A stretch of DNA of 64,000 bases, taken from positions 186,001 through 250,000 of the IMG/VR virus record IMGVR_UViG_3300047157_000197, one strand, 5' to 3'. The DNA is from a virus. Made by a program: the position numbers and the translations under genes. Every line of letters starts with the position of its first letter. Position 1 is the stretch's first letter. Positions 42,957-50,856 of the stretch are shown here, one piece after another. The notes below the pieces were generated by a model. That model was not told the origin of the DNA and did no database searches. It was given only the letters and a program-made list of their open reading frames with translations.

Positions 42957-43291
42957 GAAAGTATATAGTATTAATATTGTTCGTTATACTATCTTGTCAA
43001 CCAGAAGAGTTGATGATTGTAGAACCACTACCACAATACGAAATGATATTTGAAGAATCTGAATCATCAGTAACAGATGGACAAGAATTTTCTTTTGAAA
43101 TAATATCAGAAGAAGAACATCATTTAGTTATATCAAAAGATGGTTCTGTTATTACAAAAGAATCATTTTTACCTACACTTGAATTGAATACAAGAAAGAT
43201 TTATACTAAATCACTTCCTACTGATTTGTTACAATTGGAACTAATTAACTCTAATGGTGTTATAAAATCAACTTTTATACAAATATATTAA
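42953..43291 (+). CDS. Lipoprotein of the curli-like locus, copy 2 (112 aa)
   Basis: FVILSCQPEE at residues 10-19 is a lipobox with Cys15. The mature part is acidic and strand-rich. It is placed right after the PA14/dockerin-like gene, just as the lipoprotein at 36429 follows its cohesin/dockerin-like gene, and the two lipoproteins have similar size and ending patterns. An anchoring role is possible. Coupled start (ATGA). Confidence 0.72.
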   Translation: MRKYIVLILFVILSCQPEELMIVEPLPQYEMIFEESESSVTDGQEFSFEIISEEEHHLVISKDGSVITKESFLPTLELNTRKIYTKSLPTDLLQLELINSNGVIKSTFIQIY

Positions 43292-43299
43292 TATTTATA
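43289..43299 (+). promoter_or_regulatory. TAATATTTATA motif (weak candidate late promoter L3)
   Basis: A close variant of TATATTTATA at the end of the lipoprotein gene, five bases before a small membrane peptide gene. It may be by chance. Confidence 0.3.
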
Positions 43300-43303
43300 C
43301 AAA

Positions 43304-43396
43304 ATGACTAACCTCATAACTCTACTTAAAATAATTGGAATATTGGTTATATTCTACATTATGGCAAATCGGTTTTTCAATTGGTTAGATAAGTAA
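43304..43396 (+). CDS. Small membrane peptide (30 aa)
   Basis: The product is a single membrane helix (LITLLKIIGILVIFYIMANR) with a short polar tail. It sits in a 134-base gap between genes. Small hydrophobic peptides of this kind are common in phages, but the frame is short and may be non-coding. Confidence 0.42.
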   Translation: MTNLITLLKIIGILVIFYIMANRFFNWLDK

Positions 43397-43425
43397 CATA
43401 AATTAAAGGAATATTATATAATACA

Positions 43426-43638
43426 ATGTCAACAAAATTAAAACCAAGTTCTAAAGAATATCTTAGAGTTAACAACAAACTAACAAACAAATTTGTAATT
43501 AAACATTATACACCATCAGGTACATCAACTGAAGAATTGAAAAAACTTTACAATTCAGATTCATATAAAAGAAAAAAAGAATTAATTAGAAAAGAATTAG
43601 TGAAACGAGGAGCATGGGAAAACTTAAAGAAAAAATAA
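43426..43638 (+). CDS. Small basic protein of unknown function (70 aa)
   Basis: The sequence is Lys/Arg-rich and helical at the end (SDSYKRKKELIRKELVKRGAWENLKKK). It has no membrane segment. A similar type of small basic protein is common in marine T4-like phages, without known function. Its 3' end overlaps the next gene by 25 bases. Confidence 0.6.
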   Translation: MSTKLKPSSKEYLRVNNKLTNKFVIKHYTPSGTSTEELKKLYNSDSYKRKKELIRKELVKRGAWENLKKK

Positions 43639-43799
43639 TTGAAAAAGGAAGTGGTTTAGTTGCTAAATCAAAAACTAAAAAACAATTAGAAAAAGTATTA
43701 CCAAAACCTTTGGCCAAACAAATATCAAAAAAAGTTGGTAAAGGGGTAGAATCAATTACATCTAAGGCAATTGATTTGTGGAATAAATTTAGTAAATAA
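43614..43799 (+). CDS. Small basic helical protein (61 aa)
   Basis: The product is very basic, with 18 or so Lys residues in 61, and seems to be a string of amphipathic helices (GKLKEKIIEKGSGLVAKSK, PLAKQISKKVGKGVE). GAGGAG precedes the ATG. It could bind nucleic acid inside the head or disturb membranes; neither is shown. Confidence 0.55.
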   Translation: MGKLKEKIIEKGSGLVAKSKTKKQLEKVLPKPLAKQISKKVGKGVESITSKAIDLWNKFSK

Positions 43800-43808
43800 A
43801 CATAACTA

Positions 43809-43818
43809 TATATTTATA
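43809..43818 (+). promoter_or_regulatory. TATATTTATA motif (candidate late promoter L4)
   Basis: An exact match five bases before the PAP2 gene start, so the transcript would be nearly leaderless. The 15 bases TATATTTATAGTAGT are identical to those at 58376-58390. No -33 box is present. Confidence 0.55.
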
Positions 43819-43823
43819 GTAGT

Positions 43824-44471
43824 ATGTTCATATTCACAGAAGAAAATATAAAAGATATTAAGAATGCCGTTTACACAACAGATGGTATAAAGGATAAGCA
43901 TGTGAAAAAGATTGAAGGAATCAAAGATGGTTTGTTCAAAGATTTTAATTACTCTAAATACAAAGTAAAAAATCCCCCTAAAAATAATTCAATGGTAGTT
44001 TATAATGAACTACAATTCTTAAAAGATTTACCAGAAGATGATGCATATGTTGAAGAACATGATGATATTGAAAAAGTATTTGAGCAAGTTTGTAAAGAAA
44101 ACAACGTAGAATATCCAAAGGAACTCGTAGAGAGTTTAATCAAATCAGCCGCTGGTATTATATTAGATTTAAAATATCACTATAATAGACCAAGACCATT
44201 TCAACTTTCTAGCCATTATAATATTAAATTAGGTGAAAAAGTATTGGAATCAATGAAAACACCATCATACCCATCAGGACATTCAGCACAAGGTATTTTA
44301 GTAGGGAAGGTACTACAAACTAAATTACCAATCAATACAGATGCCTTTTTGGAAGCAGGAAAACGAATATCATATAGTAGAAATATAGGAAGAGCACACT
44401 ATCCATCTGATTCAAGAATGGGTGAGATTATTGGTGATGTTATGTTTAACCATATAAAGCACAAGATTTAA
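43824..44471 (+). CDS. PAP2-family phosphatase
   Basis: All three PAP2 motifs are present in order: KYHYNRPRP (about residues 117-125; KxxxxxxRP), YPSGHS (about 149-154; PSGH) and SRNIGRAHYPSD (about 185-196; SRxxxxxHxxxD). The family removes phosphate from lipids such as phosphatidate or undecaprenyl pyrophosphate, or from small phosphate esters. No signal peptide or membrane segment is seen, so it appears soluble. It lies between small basic proteins and possible head-packaged proteins. Confidence 0.85.
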   Translation: MFIFTEENIKDIKNAVYTTDGIKDKHVKKIEGIKDGLFKDFNYSKYKVKNPPKNNSMVVYNELQFLKDLPEDDAYVEEHDDIEKVFEQVCKENNVEYPKELVESLIKSAAGIILDLKYHYNRPRPFQLSSHYNIKLGEKVLESMKTPSYPSGHSAQGILVGKVLQTKLPINTDAFLEAGKRISYSRNIGRAHYPSDSRMGEIIGDVMFNHIKHKI

Positions 44472-44492
44472 ATAATTATTTACAAATACTTT

Positions 44493-44503
44493 TATACTTA
44501 TAT
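44493..44503 (+). promoter_or_regulatory. TATACTTATAT motif (possible late promoter variant L5)
   Basis: A related A+T motif 24 bases before the gene at 44528, which also has AAGGAA before its start. The same eleven bases occur at 56729-56739 before another gene. Confidence 0.4.
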
Positions 44504-44527
44504 AGTATAGAACATTAAGGAATTAAT

Positions 44528-45133
44528 ATGAAATTATCAGAATTTAAAGAAGCAGTTAAAAATGTACTTAGAGAAAGAAGTATAAATGCTATCTCAAAAC
44601 TACAACAAAGAAATATTGAGAATATTGCATCTGCATTAGAGTTCTACAAAAAGAACAAACATACCGATAAAAAAGAACCATTTATCAAATTACTTAAAAA
44701 ACTAGGTAAAGAGAAAGCAGCTCTAGCAAAAGAACTTGATATGAAAGTTAGTGGTATGTACAAAAACGCAGAGTATAAAGGAGAATCAGTAAACGAAGGA
44801 AGTGATATATACATTAACAACAGAATTCAAATTACTAAATTTTCTGGTGGTAAAGACGGTAAACTGATTCAAATTAACGCACCAAAAATACAAGGTTCTG
44901 GTGACCATATTATTATGAAGATAGATGATTTTAAAAAAATGTTAAAAAAATCATCTAACTTATTAAAACAAGTACAAGAATCAGTAAACGAAGGACCATC
45001 TTCTGAAGAAAAAAGAATTGCAATGTTAGCAGTTAAGAAACAAGCTAAATACAGAAATGTAAGTTTATCTCAAGCAATTCAAGACCAAATAAATGCATTA
45101 GAAGAATTAAAAAGACAATATAAAGGAAAGTAG
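44528..45133 (+). CDS. Putative head-associated protein with ESVNE repeats (201 aa)
   Basis: The N-terminus MKLSEFKEAVKNVLRE resembles capsid-targeting leaders of T4-like phage internal proteins, which are cut after (I/L)xE by the prohead protease. ESVNEG occurs twice, near residues 87 and 151, and splits the protein into three parts; these may be further cleavage sites. The rest is Lys-rich and helical. I do not recognise a domain. A role as a scaffold or internal head protein is inferred. Confidence 0.5.
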   Translation: MKLSEFKEAVKNVLRERSINAISKLQQRNIENIASALEFYKKNKHTDKKEPFIKLLKKLGKEKAALAKELDMKVSGMYKNAEYKGESVNEGSDIYINNRIQITKFSGGKDGKLIQINAPKIQGSGDHIIMKIDDFKKMLKKSSNLLKQVQESVNEGPSSEEKRIAMLAVKKQAKYRNVSLSQAIQDQINALEELKRQYKGK

Positions 45134-45465
45134 TGATTAAACTAAAAAACATATTATCTGAAAGTAAAGTAGAATTAGGTAAAGTTTATTCTAATCCTTA
45201 TGCAACTGCATTCAAACCACAAAATACGATTAAAGAAGAAGAGATAAAAGAAGATGACCATGAAGTAGGTATGGGATTATCATCCTTAAAATCATCTGTT
45301 CGTTCCGCTAAAATCATATATACTAATATCAAAAAACGTAACATTGAAGATTTAGATGGTTGGGTTCAAGAGAAAATGACCTTAGCATCCGATTATCTTA
45401 AGAGTGTTGCTGATTACATGGAAGATTTAGACGAATACGATAAAGATGGAACAAATACTAACTAA
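45133..45465 (+). CDS. Putative head-associated protein with leader (110 aa)
   Basis: The start is GTG, overlapping the previous stop by one base. The leader MIKLKNILSESK resembles those of the proteins at 46604, 46930, 49980 and 58764, and contains L-S-E, a T4 gp21-type cleavage pattern. The rest is acidic and helical (YLKSVADYMEDLDEYDKDG). No domain is recognised. Confidence 0.55.
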   Translation: MIKLKNILSESKVELGKVYSNPYATAFKPQNTIKEEEIKEDDHEVGMGLSSLKSSVRSAKIIYTNIKKRNIEDLDGWVQEKMTLASDYLKSVADYMEDLDEYDKDGTNTN

Positions 45466-45478
45466 TCATAATCACATA

Positions 45479-46083
45479 ATGGAATTATTAGGAGCATTTT
45501 TAACCGGTGTAGTGGGACCAGTATTATATTTACTAATTAGTAGATATTTACAGAAACAAAAAGAAAAGACTAGAGATATCGTAAAAGAAAATATTCAAGT
45601 GTTTCCTTAATTTCAAATGAACTTGAAGAAATCAGAGAAGAATTCAAAGGAGATAGAGTTTGGATTGCTCAGTTTCATAATGGTGGTAACTTCTACCCCA
45701 CAGGTAAATCAATCCAAAAATTCTCAATATTCTATGAAGTAACCAAAATTGGTATATCTTCGGTATCTCATACCTTTAATAATATACCTTGTTCACTTTA
45801 CCCTAAAACATTTGAACATACAATGGATGGAAATAATATTTATATTCCAGATTTCAAAGACCCTAAAATTGCAACCTATGGATTAAAAGGAGCAGCAGAA
45901 TCTGTTGGTACAAAATCTACATACTTAGTACCACTATTTACCTTAGATGATAAGTACATCGGAAACATAGGAATTGATTATGTTAGTAAGAAAAAGAAAA
46001 TGACCAAAGATGATTGGGAACATTTCCAAATCAAAGCTGGTAGAATAGCAGGATATATTTCAAACCACTTATCTGCTAACTAA
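45479..46083 (+). CDS. Membrane-anchored GAF-like protein, apparent frameshift
   Basis: The first frame (45479-45610) encodes a membrane segment (LLGAFLTGVVGPVLYLLISR) and stops at TAA 45608-45610. A second frame continues with VSLISNELEEIREEFKG and a GAF-like domain to 46083 (WIAQFHNGGNFYPTG, AESVGTKSTYLVPLF, YIGNIGIDYV). The join lies near 45590-45604. Together they make a roughly 200-residue membrane-anchored sensor-like protein, similar in type to proteins of marine T4-like phages. A one-base sequencing error is likely; a true mutation is possible. Confidence 0.6.
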
Positions 46084-46133
46084 AATACCCTTATTTATAC
46101 TCATTATAAACTACAAAAATAATCCACTTTTTA

Positions 46134-46165
46134 TTAGGTTTTCTCGTTTATTTTCACTATATTTA
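46134..46165 (+). promoter_or_regulatory. Bacteroidetes-like promoter P7
   Basis: TTAG at 46134-46137, a 20-base spacer and TATATTTA at 46158-46165. The dyad TTTAC-TAT-GTAAA (46162-46174) follows. The stretch TTTTCACTATATTTACTATG is identical to the one at the promoter of the gene at 61614. Confidence 0.72.
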
Positions 46166-46185
46166 CTATGTAAATAATCTAAAGT

Positions 46186-46575
46186 ATGACTGAGAAAGAA
46201 GTCCAAAAAATAATCAACGAAGTTTATCCAAAGATAGAGAAACATTATGGTTACTCTAAATTTATATCAGAGTGTACTCCTTATGTAGAAACTCATTATA
46301 ATATCTATGCTAGATATAGTGGTGAACCTGAAGCTAGAGGTGAACAAGATGATTGTCATGCTGAATTTGATAGAACTGATAATAGTATTGTTATCTATTG
46401 GCCTAATATGAAAAATAGAAAACATATAATTCAAACTTTAGTTCACGAATACCAACATTACCTACAATCACCATCTTGGTTCAAAAGATATTATGATATG
46501 GGATATGATTATGGTAATCATCCTTACGAAGTTCAAGCGTATGGTGAAGAAAAGAATTGGGTTCTTTTTAAATAA
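46186..46575 (+). CDS. Zinc metallopeptidase-like protein (129 aa)
   Basis: LVHEYQHYLQSPSW near residues 85-98 is an HExxH zinc motif, and YEVQAYGEE near 114-122 gives a third ligand (Glu), as in SprT-like or small phage peptidases. The protein is cytoplasmic by sequence. It stands behind promoter P7 in a region otherwise marked by TATATTTATA motifs, so it may be expressed earlier. Target unknown. Confidence 0.75.
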   Translation: MTEKEVQKIINEVYPKIEKHYGYSKFISECTPYVETHYNIYARYSGEPEARGEQDDCHAEFDRTDNSIVIYWPNMKNRKHIIQTLVHEYQHYLQSPSWFKRYYDMGYDYGNHPYEVQAYGEEKNWVLFK

Positions 46576-46585
46576 TATATTTATA
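46576..46585 (+). promoter_or_regulatory. TATATTTATA motif (candidate late promoter L6)
   Basis: An exact match 18 bases before the gene at 46604, with AGGAG (46593-46597) in between. No -33 box at the usual distance. Confidence 0.55.
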
Positions 46586-46603
46586 CACAAATAGGAGAAC
46601 ATT

Positions 46604-46930
46604 ATGATAACATTAAAATCAATATTAGAAGATGCTAAAATCAATACAAAGATTGATGAAGCAAACGATACATACTTTAAATCTTTTACAGATGCAGTAG
46701 AATTCGCTAGAAAAGCTACTGAAAAAAGAGGATTCACAATCGATGAAGATGATTGGCAATCTCAAATTGCTTTTGGTGGTAAGTATTCTCGTTCAAGGCC
46801 TTCTAAAGGTAAAACGAATTCATTTACAGTAGGGTTACTTAAAAAAGGTAAACCACAAAGAAAATCATTACAAATCTCTGTATTTGGTATGGATAGTGGT
46901 TCTTATGAATTAACCCACTACATTAACTAA
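46604..46930 (+). CDS. Putative head-associated protein with leader (108 aa)
   Basis: The leader MITLKSILEDAK is of the same type as in the neighbours, with I-L-E as a possible prohead protease site. The rest (TYFKSFTDAVEFARKATEKR, DDWQSQIAFGG) is a small alpha/beta protein without recognised family. AGGAG is 6 bases before the start. It overlaps the HAD gene by one base. Confidence 0.6.
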   Translation: MITLKSILEDAKINTKIDEANDTYFKSFTDAVEFARKATEKRGFTIDEDDWQSQIAFGGKYSRSRPSKGKTNSFTVGLLKKGKPQRKSLQISVFGMDSGSYELTHYIN

Positions 46931-47476
46931 TGATTAAATTAAAAGATATGATAAGTAGAAGTTTATTTGTTGAATCAAAGAAACTCAGAGTTTTTGACTT
47001 TGATGATACTTTGGTTAAAACAACTTCGTTTATTTATATTACTAATGGTGATAAGAAAAAGAAACTTACACCAGGTCAATATGCAGTTTACAATGAGAAG
47101 CCTGGTGATGAATTTGATTTCTCAGATTTCCAAAAAGTACAAGACCCAAAAGAAATTAAAAAGATAACTAAACGTTTTTCGTAGAATCGTAAAAAGTAGT
47201 GGTGGTGATGGAGTTCACATCCTAACTGCCAGAGCAGCATACAAACCGATAAGACAATATCTAAAAGATATCGGTATTAACATGAGTAAAATATATGTAA
47301 CCGCATTAGCATCTAACAATCCAAAAGATAAAGCAGATTGGATTGAAGATAAGATTGATAATGAAGGATATGATGATGTATATTTTGCTGATGATTCCAA
47401 AAAGAACGTTGAAGCAACTAAAAAAATGTTAAGAAAAAAAAATATTAAGTTTAGAGTTCAACTGATAAAACATTAA
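46930..47476 (+). CDS. HAD-like phosphatase with N-terminal leader, apparent frameshift
   Basis: The leader MIKLKDMISRSLFVESKK precedes a HAD motif I, LRVFDFDDTLVKT (residues about 18-30). The frame stops at TAG 47182-47184 after a run of five T. Dropping one T continues with RRIVKSSGGDGVHILTARA (motif II), then KIYVTALASNNPKDKADWI and VYFADDSKKNVEAT (motif IV) to 47476. The whole is a complete HAD protein of about 180 residues, like polynucleotide phosphatase-type domains. The five-T run suggests a homopolymer error. The leader suggests packaging in the head (inference). Confidence 0.65.
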
Positions 47477-47513
47477 GTTCGGTATGATTATTGAACTATA
47501 TACTAAATAAATC

Positions 47514-47523
47514 TATATTTATA
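47514..47523 (+). promoter_or_regulatory. TATATTTATA motif (candidate late promoter L7)
   Basis: An exact match three bases before the ATG at 47527. This position favours 47527 as the start and suggests a leaderless or very short-leader mRNA. Confidence 0.5.
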
Positions 47524-47526
47524 AAT

Positions 47527-48465
47527 ATGAGACACCTAATATACATACTGTGGGTGTTGTTACTTACATCTTGTGGTACAACATACCAACTATCAACAAT
47601 CAATCACGACCCAATCTATACATCTGATGGAACAGAAATCCAATTTGATGTAGTAGATAACGAATTTCAATTAGCAAGAAAGTTCAGAACAGATGATAAA
47701 TTCCGATGGGATTTTGCACAATTTGCAATGAAACAAGACCTAAGATGGAACTATGATTTCTATTTCAATAATAGAATGTACAGAAGTCCATATGCATCAC
47801 CATTTGATTTCTATTGGAACTCACATAACTATTGGTGGAATTGGGCAACTAATTCACATTTCAATATGGGATTCAATCATTGGGATAGATTTGGATTCTA
47901 TGGATATGGTAGTTCTTTTGGATATTATGGATTCAATAGATATGGTTGGAACAATGGTTACTATGGTAATGGTTGGGGATACAGACAGAGAATGAATGAT
48001 TATGCATGGAGAAATAGAAATAGAACAAATACAGCTTATGTAGTTGGTAGAAGAAGTTCAAACAATGTTGTAGTTGGTAATAGAACTAACGTAATAAAAG
48101 ATAGAGTTATTATTAATAGAAACAAACCTAGACTGGTTGTTGATAAGGATGTAGTTATTGATAGAGCAATTATCAAACTTAAACGAAATAACAACAACAT
48201 CAGAGTTTACGAAAACCCTAATAACGTTCCTAATAAAATTATAATAAGAAATAATAACAACAGTAAACCTGTTAGAAATTATAATAGACCAGAGAACAAT
48301 AGAAATAACTTTAACAGAAATAATAATACAAGACCAAGTAGAACTTACACACCTCCATCAAGAAGTTCTTCACCACCTGTGATTAGTAGACCTCCAACAA
48401 GAAGTTCTAATCCACCTGTGATTAGTAGAGGTAGTGGTGGTAGTAGAGGTTCTGTAAAGAATTAG
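47527..48465 (+). CDS. Tyr/Asn-rich lipoprotein (312 aa)
   Basis: The start at 47527 gives a classical lipoprotein signal, RHLIYILWVLLLTSCGT, with Cys16. The central part is rich in Trp, Tyr, Asn and Gly (residues 75-160), followed by an Asn/Arg-rich stretch and a Pro/Ser-rich tail with the repeated PPVISR (near residues 284 and 297). An ATG at 47491 would add 12 residues but would put the promoter motif inside the gene. Proteins of this style are usual in Bacteroidetes genomes. It is probably exposed on the host surface; its function is unknown. Confidence 0.7.
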   Translation: MRHLIYILWVLLLTSCGTTYQLSTINHDPIYTSDGTEIQFDVVDNEFQLARKFRTDDKFRWDFAQFAMKQDLRWNYDFYFNNRMYRSPYASPFDFYWNSHNYWWNWATNSHFNMGFNHWDRFGFYGYGSSFGYYGFNRYGWNNGYYGNGWGYRQRMNDYAWRNRNRTNTAYVVGRRSSNNVVVGNRTNVIKDRVIINRNKPRLVVDKDVVIDRAIIKLKRNNNNIRVYENPNNVPNKIIIRNNNNSKPVRNYNRPENNRNNFNRNNNTRPSRTYTPPSRSSSPPVISRPPTRSSNPPVISRGSGGSRGSVKN

Positions 48466-48481
48466 TTAATATTAATTTCTT

Positions 48482-48491
48482 TATATTTATA
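48482..48491 (+). promoter_or_regulatory. TATATTTATA motif (candidate late promoter L8)
   Basis: An exact match 19 bases before the gene at 48511, with AAAGGAAA between. No -33 box at the usual distance. Confidence 0.55.
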
Positions 48492-48510
48492 TAGGTAAAG
48501 GAAATACCAT

Positions 48511-49977
48511 ATGTCAAGATTAAAAAAAGAAATCCTAAATAAACTTAAAGAGTATGCCGGTAAGATGGGTAAAGACCATCTAGGTGGTGATGATATTGAA
48601 TCCCCAAAAAAAGGTGGGTTAAGAGATTTTGATGGATACGATAACGTAGACTACAATCAAGATATGCCAATGGATGAAATGCAGGTTGTAAACAAAGCAA
48701 CAGGTAAAGATATTACCAAGCACGTTTTAGCTTTATTATCGGGTAAAATTGATAAGAAAAAGTTTGAAAAACTTACTGGTCTAAAAAAAGAATCAGTAAA
48801 CGAAGTTGGAGTAAATGTTTGGTATTTTTACAAAAAAGCTAACAAAAATAAGAATAAGTTTTTTAAGATGTTATCTGATTTTCGTAAAAAACATAGTGAT
48901 ACTGCATGGATAAAGATGTTAAATTATGCTCTTGAGGATTTTAATGAAAATCCAAAGAAGTATAAAACAATTGATGATAAACAAAATATATTATTTAAAA
49001 ACCTTCAAAACAATAAAAAAGTATATGAGGGTATGATGTCTACAATAGACCAAATCAGACAAGATTCAAAAGATGTTAGAGATTTCGTAAAGAACGTATT
49101 TAAGGATAGAGAATTTAAAAAGATGAGTAATGATAAAGATTTCATTAAGTATCTTAAATCTATCTATGAAGGTACTACAAATGAAGATGGTCATCCACAA
49201 AATTGGATGAGTGGTAGAACTTCTGATTACCATACTGCACTAAGAGGTAAGAATAAAGATTATAGTGGTGGTACTAACTTTAAAAAAAAGAATCATGGTC
49301 AACCAGATGTTGAAGAAGATGATGAGGACCAAGAAACTAACCATCTGAGTAATAAACAAACTCATATAAAATCTCCATTAAAAATGGCAGAGAGTGGAAA
49401 AAAAAAATCCGATAAGAACTACAAAGATTGGAAAAGTAGTAGATTAAGAAAAGAAATATCTAAAAAACTTAAAGAATACGGTCAAAGATTAGATTTATCA
49501 TTTATAGAAGATGAAGAAGCTAAGTTAGATGGAACATATCCATCAACTGATGCAATTGATAGAGATATTGATGAAACTGCTAAAAGAGATTACAAAGATG
49601 AGTACAAGAAATTTCAATCATCAAAGAAATCAAAGAAATACAGAGCGGAATTAAATAAGTACAATAGACAAAAGGGTACTTATGGTAATGGTGATGGTAA
49701 AGATGCTTCACATAAAGGTGGGAAGATAGTAGGTTTTGAATCTGCATCTAAAAATCGTGGCAGAAAAGAAAAGAGTAGGTTAAAGAAAGAATCAATTACA
49801 CTAGATGAAATCGGTATATTTCCTGTAAACAATTACCTTAAAGGTATGATTCCACGAAACATGATGGATACTACAACAAGACAGAAAAAAGAAAGATTAA
49901 AATCAACTATAAATGATTTGAAAAGTACGTTAAATCATTTTTGGAAATCACATGATATACCATATAGGATAAAATAA
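48511..49977 (+). CDS. Lys-rich protein with three SRLKKE repeats (488 aa)
   Basis: The N-terminus SRLKKEILNKLKEYAGKMG returns near residue 310 (SRLRKEISKKLKEYGQRL) and in part near 427 (SRLKKESITLDE). ESVNE occurs near residue 95. The sequence is highly charged and mostly helical, with no enzyme motif. The three modules with cleavage-like motifs recall a scaffold or internal head polyprotein cut by the prohead protease (inference). AAAGGAAA precedes the start. Confidence 0.55.
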   Translation: MSRLKKEILNKLKEYAGKMGKDHLGGDDIESPKKGGLRDFDGYDNVDYNQDMPMDEMQVVNKATGKDITKHVLALLSGKIDKKKFEKLTGLKKESVNEVGVNVWYFYKKANKNKNKFFKMLSDFRKKHSDTAWIKMLNYALEDFNENPKKYKTIDDKQNILFKNLQNNKKVYEGMMSTIDQIRQDSKDVRDFVKNVFKDREFKKMSNDKDFIKYLKSIYEGTTNEDGHPQNWMSGRTSDYHTALRGKNKDYSGGTNFKKKNHGQPDVEEDDEDQETNHLSNKQTHIKSPLKMAESGKKKSDKNYKDWKSSRLRKEISKKLKEYGQRLDLSFIEDEEAKLDGTYPSTDAIDRDIDETAKRDYKDEYKKFQSSKKSKKYRAELNKYNRQKGTYGNGDGKDASHKGGKIVGFESASKNRGRKEKSRLKKESITLDEIGIFPVNNYLKGMIPRNMMDTTTRQKKERLKSTINDLKSTLNHFWKSHDIPYRIK

Positions 49978-49979
49978 TA

Positions 49980-50300
49980 ATGATAAAACTTACATCTATA
50001 CTTAACGAAGGAAAGATATTATTACAATCTAAAGATAAGAATGCTGAATTACCATCAGTATTTCCTGATTTTTTAGTACACGCTAAAGAACATAATGTAA
50101 TACAATTTATTCCAAGAAAATCAGTTGATTTAGATAAAATAGACCAATTGGGTAATATATCAAAAGATGATATCACTAAACAATTAGCTAGTTGGGCTGA
50201 AAAGAAAACAAAAATCAAATATAAACCATTTAACGATTTCCAAGGAGCAGGATATGGAATTCGTATAGATATGGATTACATTGGAAAAAAACTTAAATAA
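49980..50300 (+). CDS. Putative head-associated protein with leader (106 aa)
   Basis: The leader MIKLTSILNEGK matches those of nearby proteins and contains L-N-E, a gp21-type cleavage pattern. The remainder has no recognised domain; it contains LPSVFPDFLVHAKEHNVIQF and a Gly-containing end (FQGAGYGIRIDMDYIG). It starts two bases after the previous stop. The next gene begins ten bases further on, with AGGAG at the end of this one. Confidence 0.55.
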   Translation: MIKLTSILNEGKILLQSKDKNAELPSVFPDFLVHAKEHNVIQFIPRKSVDLDKIDQLGNISKDDITKQLASWAEKKTKIKYKPFNDFQGAGYGIRIDMDYIGKKLK

Positions 50301-50304
50301 GGAG
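50300..50304 (+). promoter_or_regulatory. Shine-Dalgarno AGGAG deciding the amidase start
   Basis: AGGAG is 6 bases before the ATG at 50311. The longer in-frame ATG at 50281 lies inside the previous gene without such a site. Confidence 0.65.
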
Positions 50305-50310
50305 AATCAA

Positions 50311-50799
50311 ATGGCAATAGTACCAAAAGGAATCGTAGTACATAGTATGGGTGAGTATCTTCAATGGGAAGGTGAATGGATAACAGCTCATGAATTTTTA
50401 AAAGAATTGAAACTCTCAGTTCATGGATTTATACATCCTGATGGTAAATATGAAAAGATGATTTCATCACCTGGTAAAGCATCTCATGCTGGTAAATCAG
50501 AATGGAATGGATTACAACATTTAAACTCACATTATTTAGGATTTGAATTGTTAGTACCTGGTAAACAAACGTATGGTTCGTTTTTAAAGGCAATAGAACA
50601 AGAAGGTACTTATACTGAAGAACAATTTAAATCATCAGTAGATACAGTAAAATGGTGGATGAAAGAATATAATATCCCTGCAGAAAATGTAGTAAGACAT
50701 TCTGATTGTAGTGGAGACCATGTAAGAGGAAGTGGAAAAGGAAAAGTAGACCCTGGCTCTGCATTTGATTGGGAACGATTTAAGAAAGAAATTTCATAA
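50311..50799 (+). CDS. N-acetylmuramoyl-L-alanine amidase-like protein (Amidase_2)
   Basis: VVHSMGEYL at residues 9-17 gives the first zinc His. HGFIHPDGKYEKM near 38-50, HYLGFELLV near 74-82 and VVRHSDCSGD near 132-141 give the other motifs of the Amidase_2 fold, in which the Zn ligands are two His and a Cys or Asp. The family cleaves the bond between MurNAc and L-Ala in peptidoglycan. It is the best endolysin candidate in the window. No signal peptide is present, so it would need a holin, or could act from the virion. 162 residues. Confidence 0.75.
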   Translation: MAIVPKGIVVHSMGEYLQWEGEWITAHEFLKELKLSVHGFIHPDGKYEKMISSPGKASHAGKSEWNGLQHLNSHYLGFELLVPGKQTYGSFLKAIEQEGTYTEEQFKSSVDTVKWWMKEYNIPAENVVRHSDCSGDHVRGSGKGKVDPGSAFDWERFKKEIS

Positions 50800-50841
50800 A
50801 TTTTTATATATATAAGTAATAAAGGTTACAACTCACATTTA

Positions 50842-50849
50842 AGGAGGAG
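50842..50849 (+). promoter_or_regulatory. Strong Shine-Dalgarno AGGAGGAG
   Basis: AGGAGGAG stands seven bases before the ATG at 50857. It is the closest match to the full anti-Shine-Dalgarno complement in the window and unusual for a Bacteroidetes host. Confidence 0.65.
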
Positions 50850-50856
50850 TAATACA

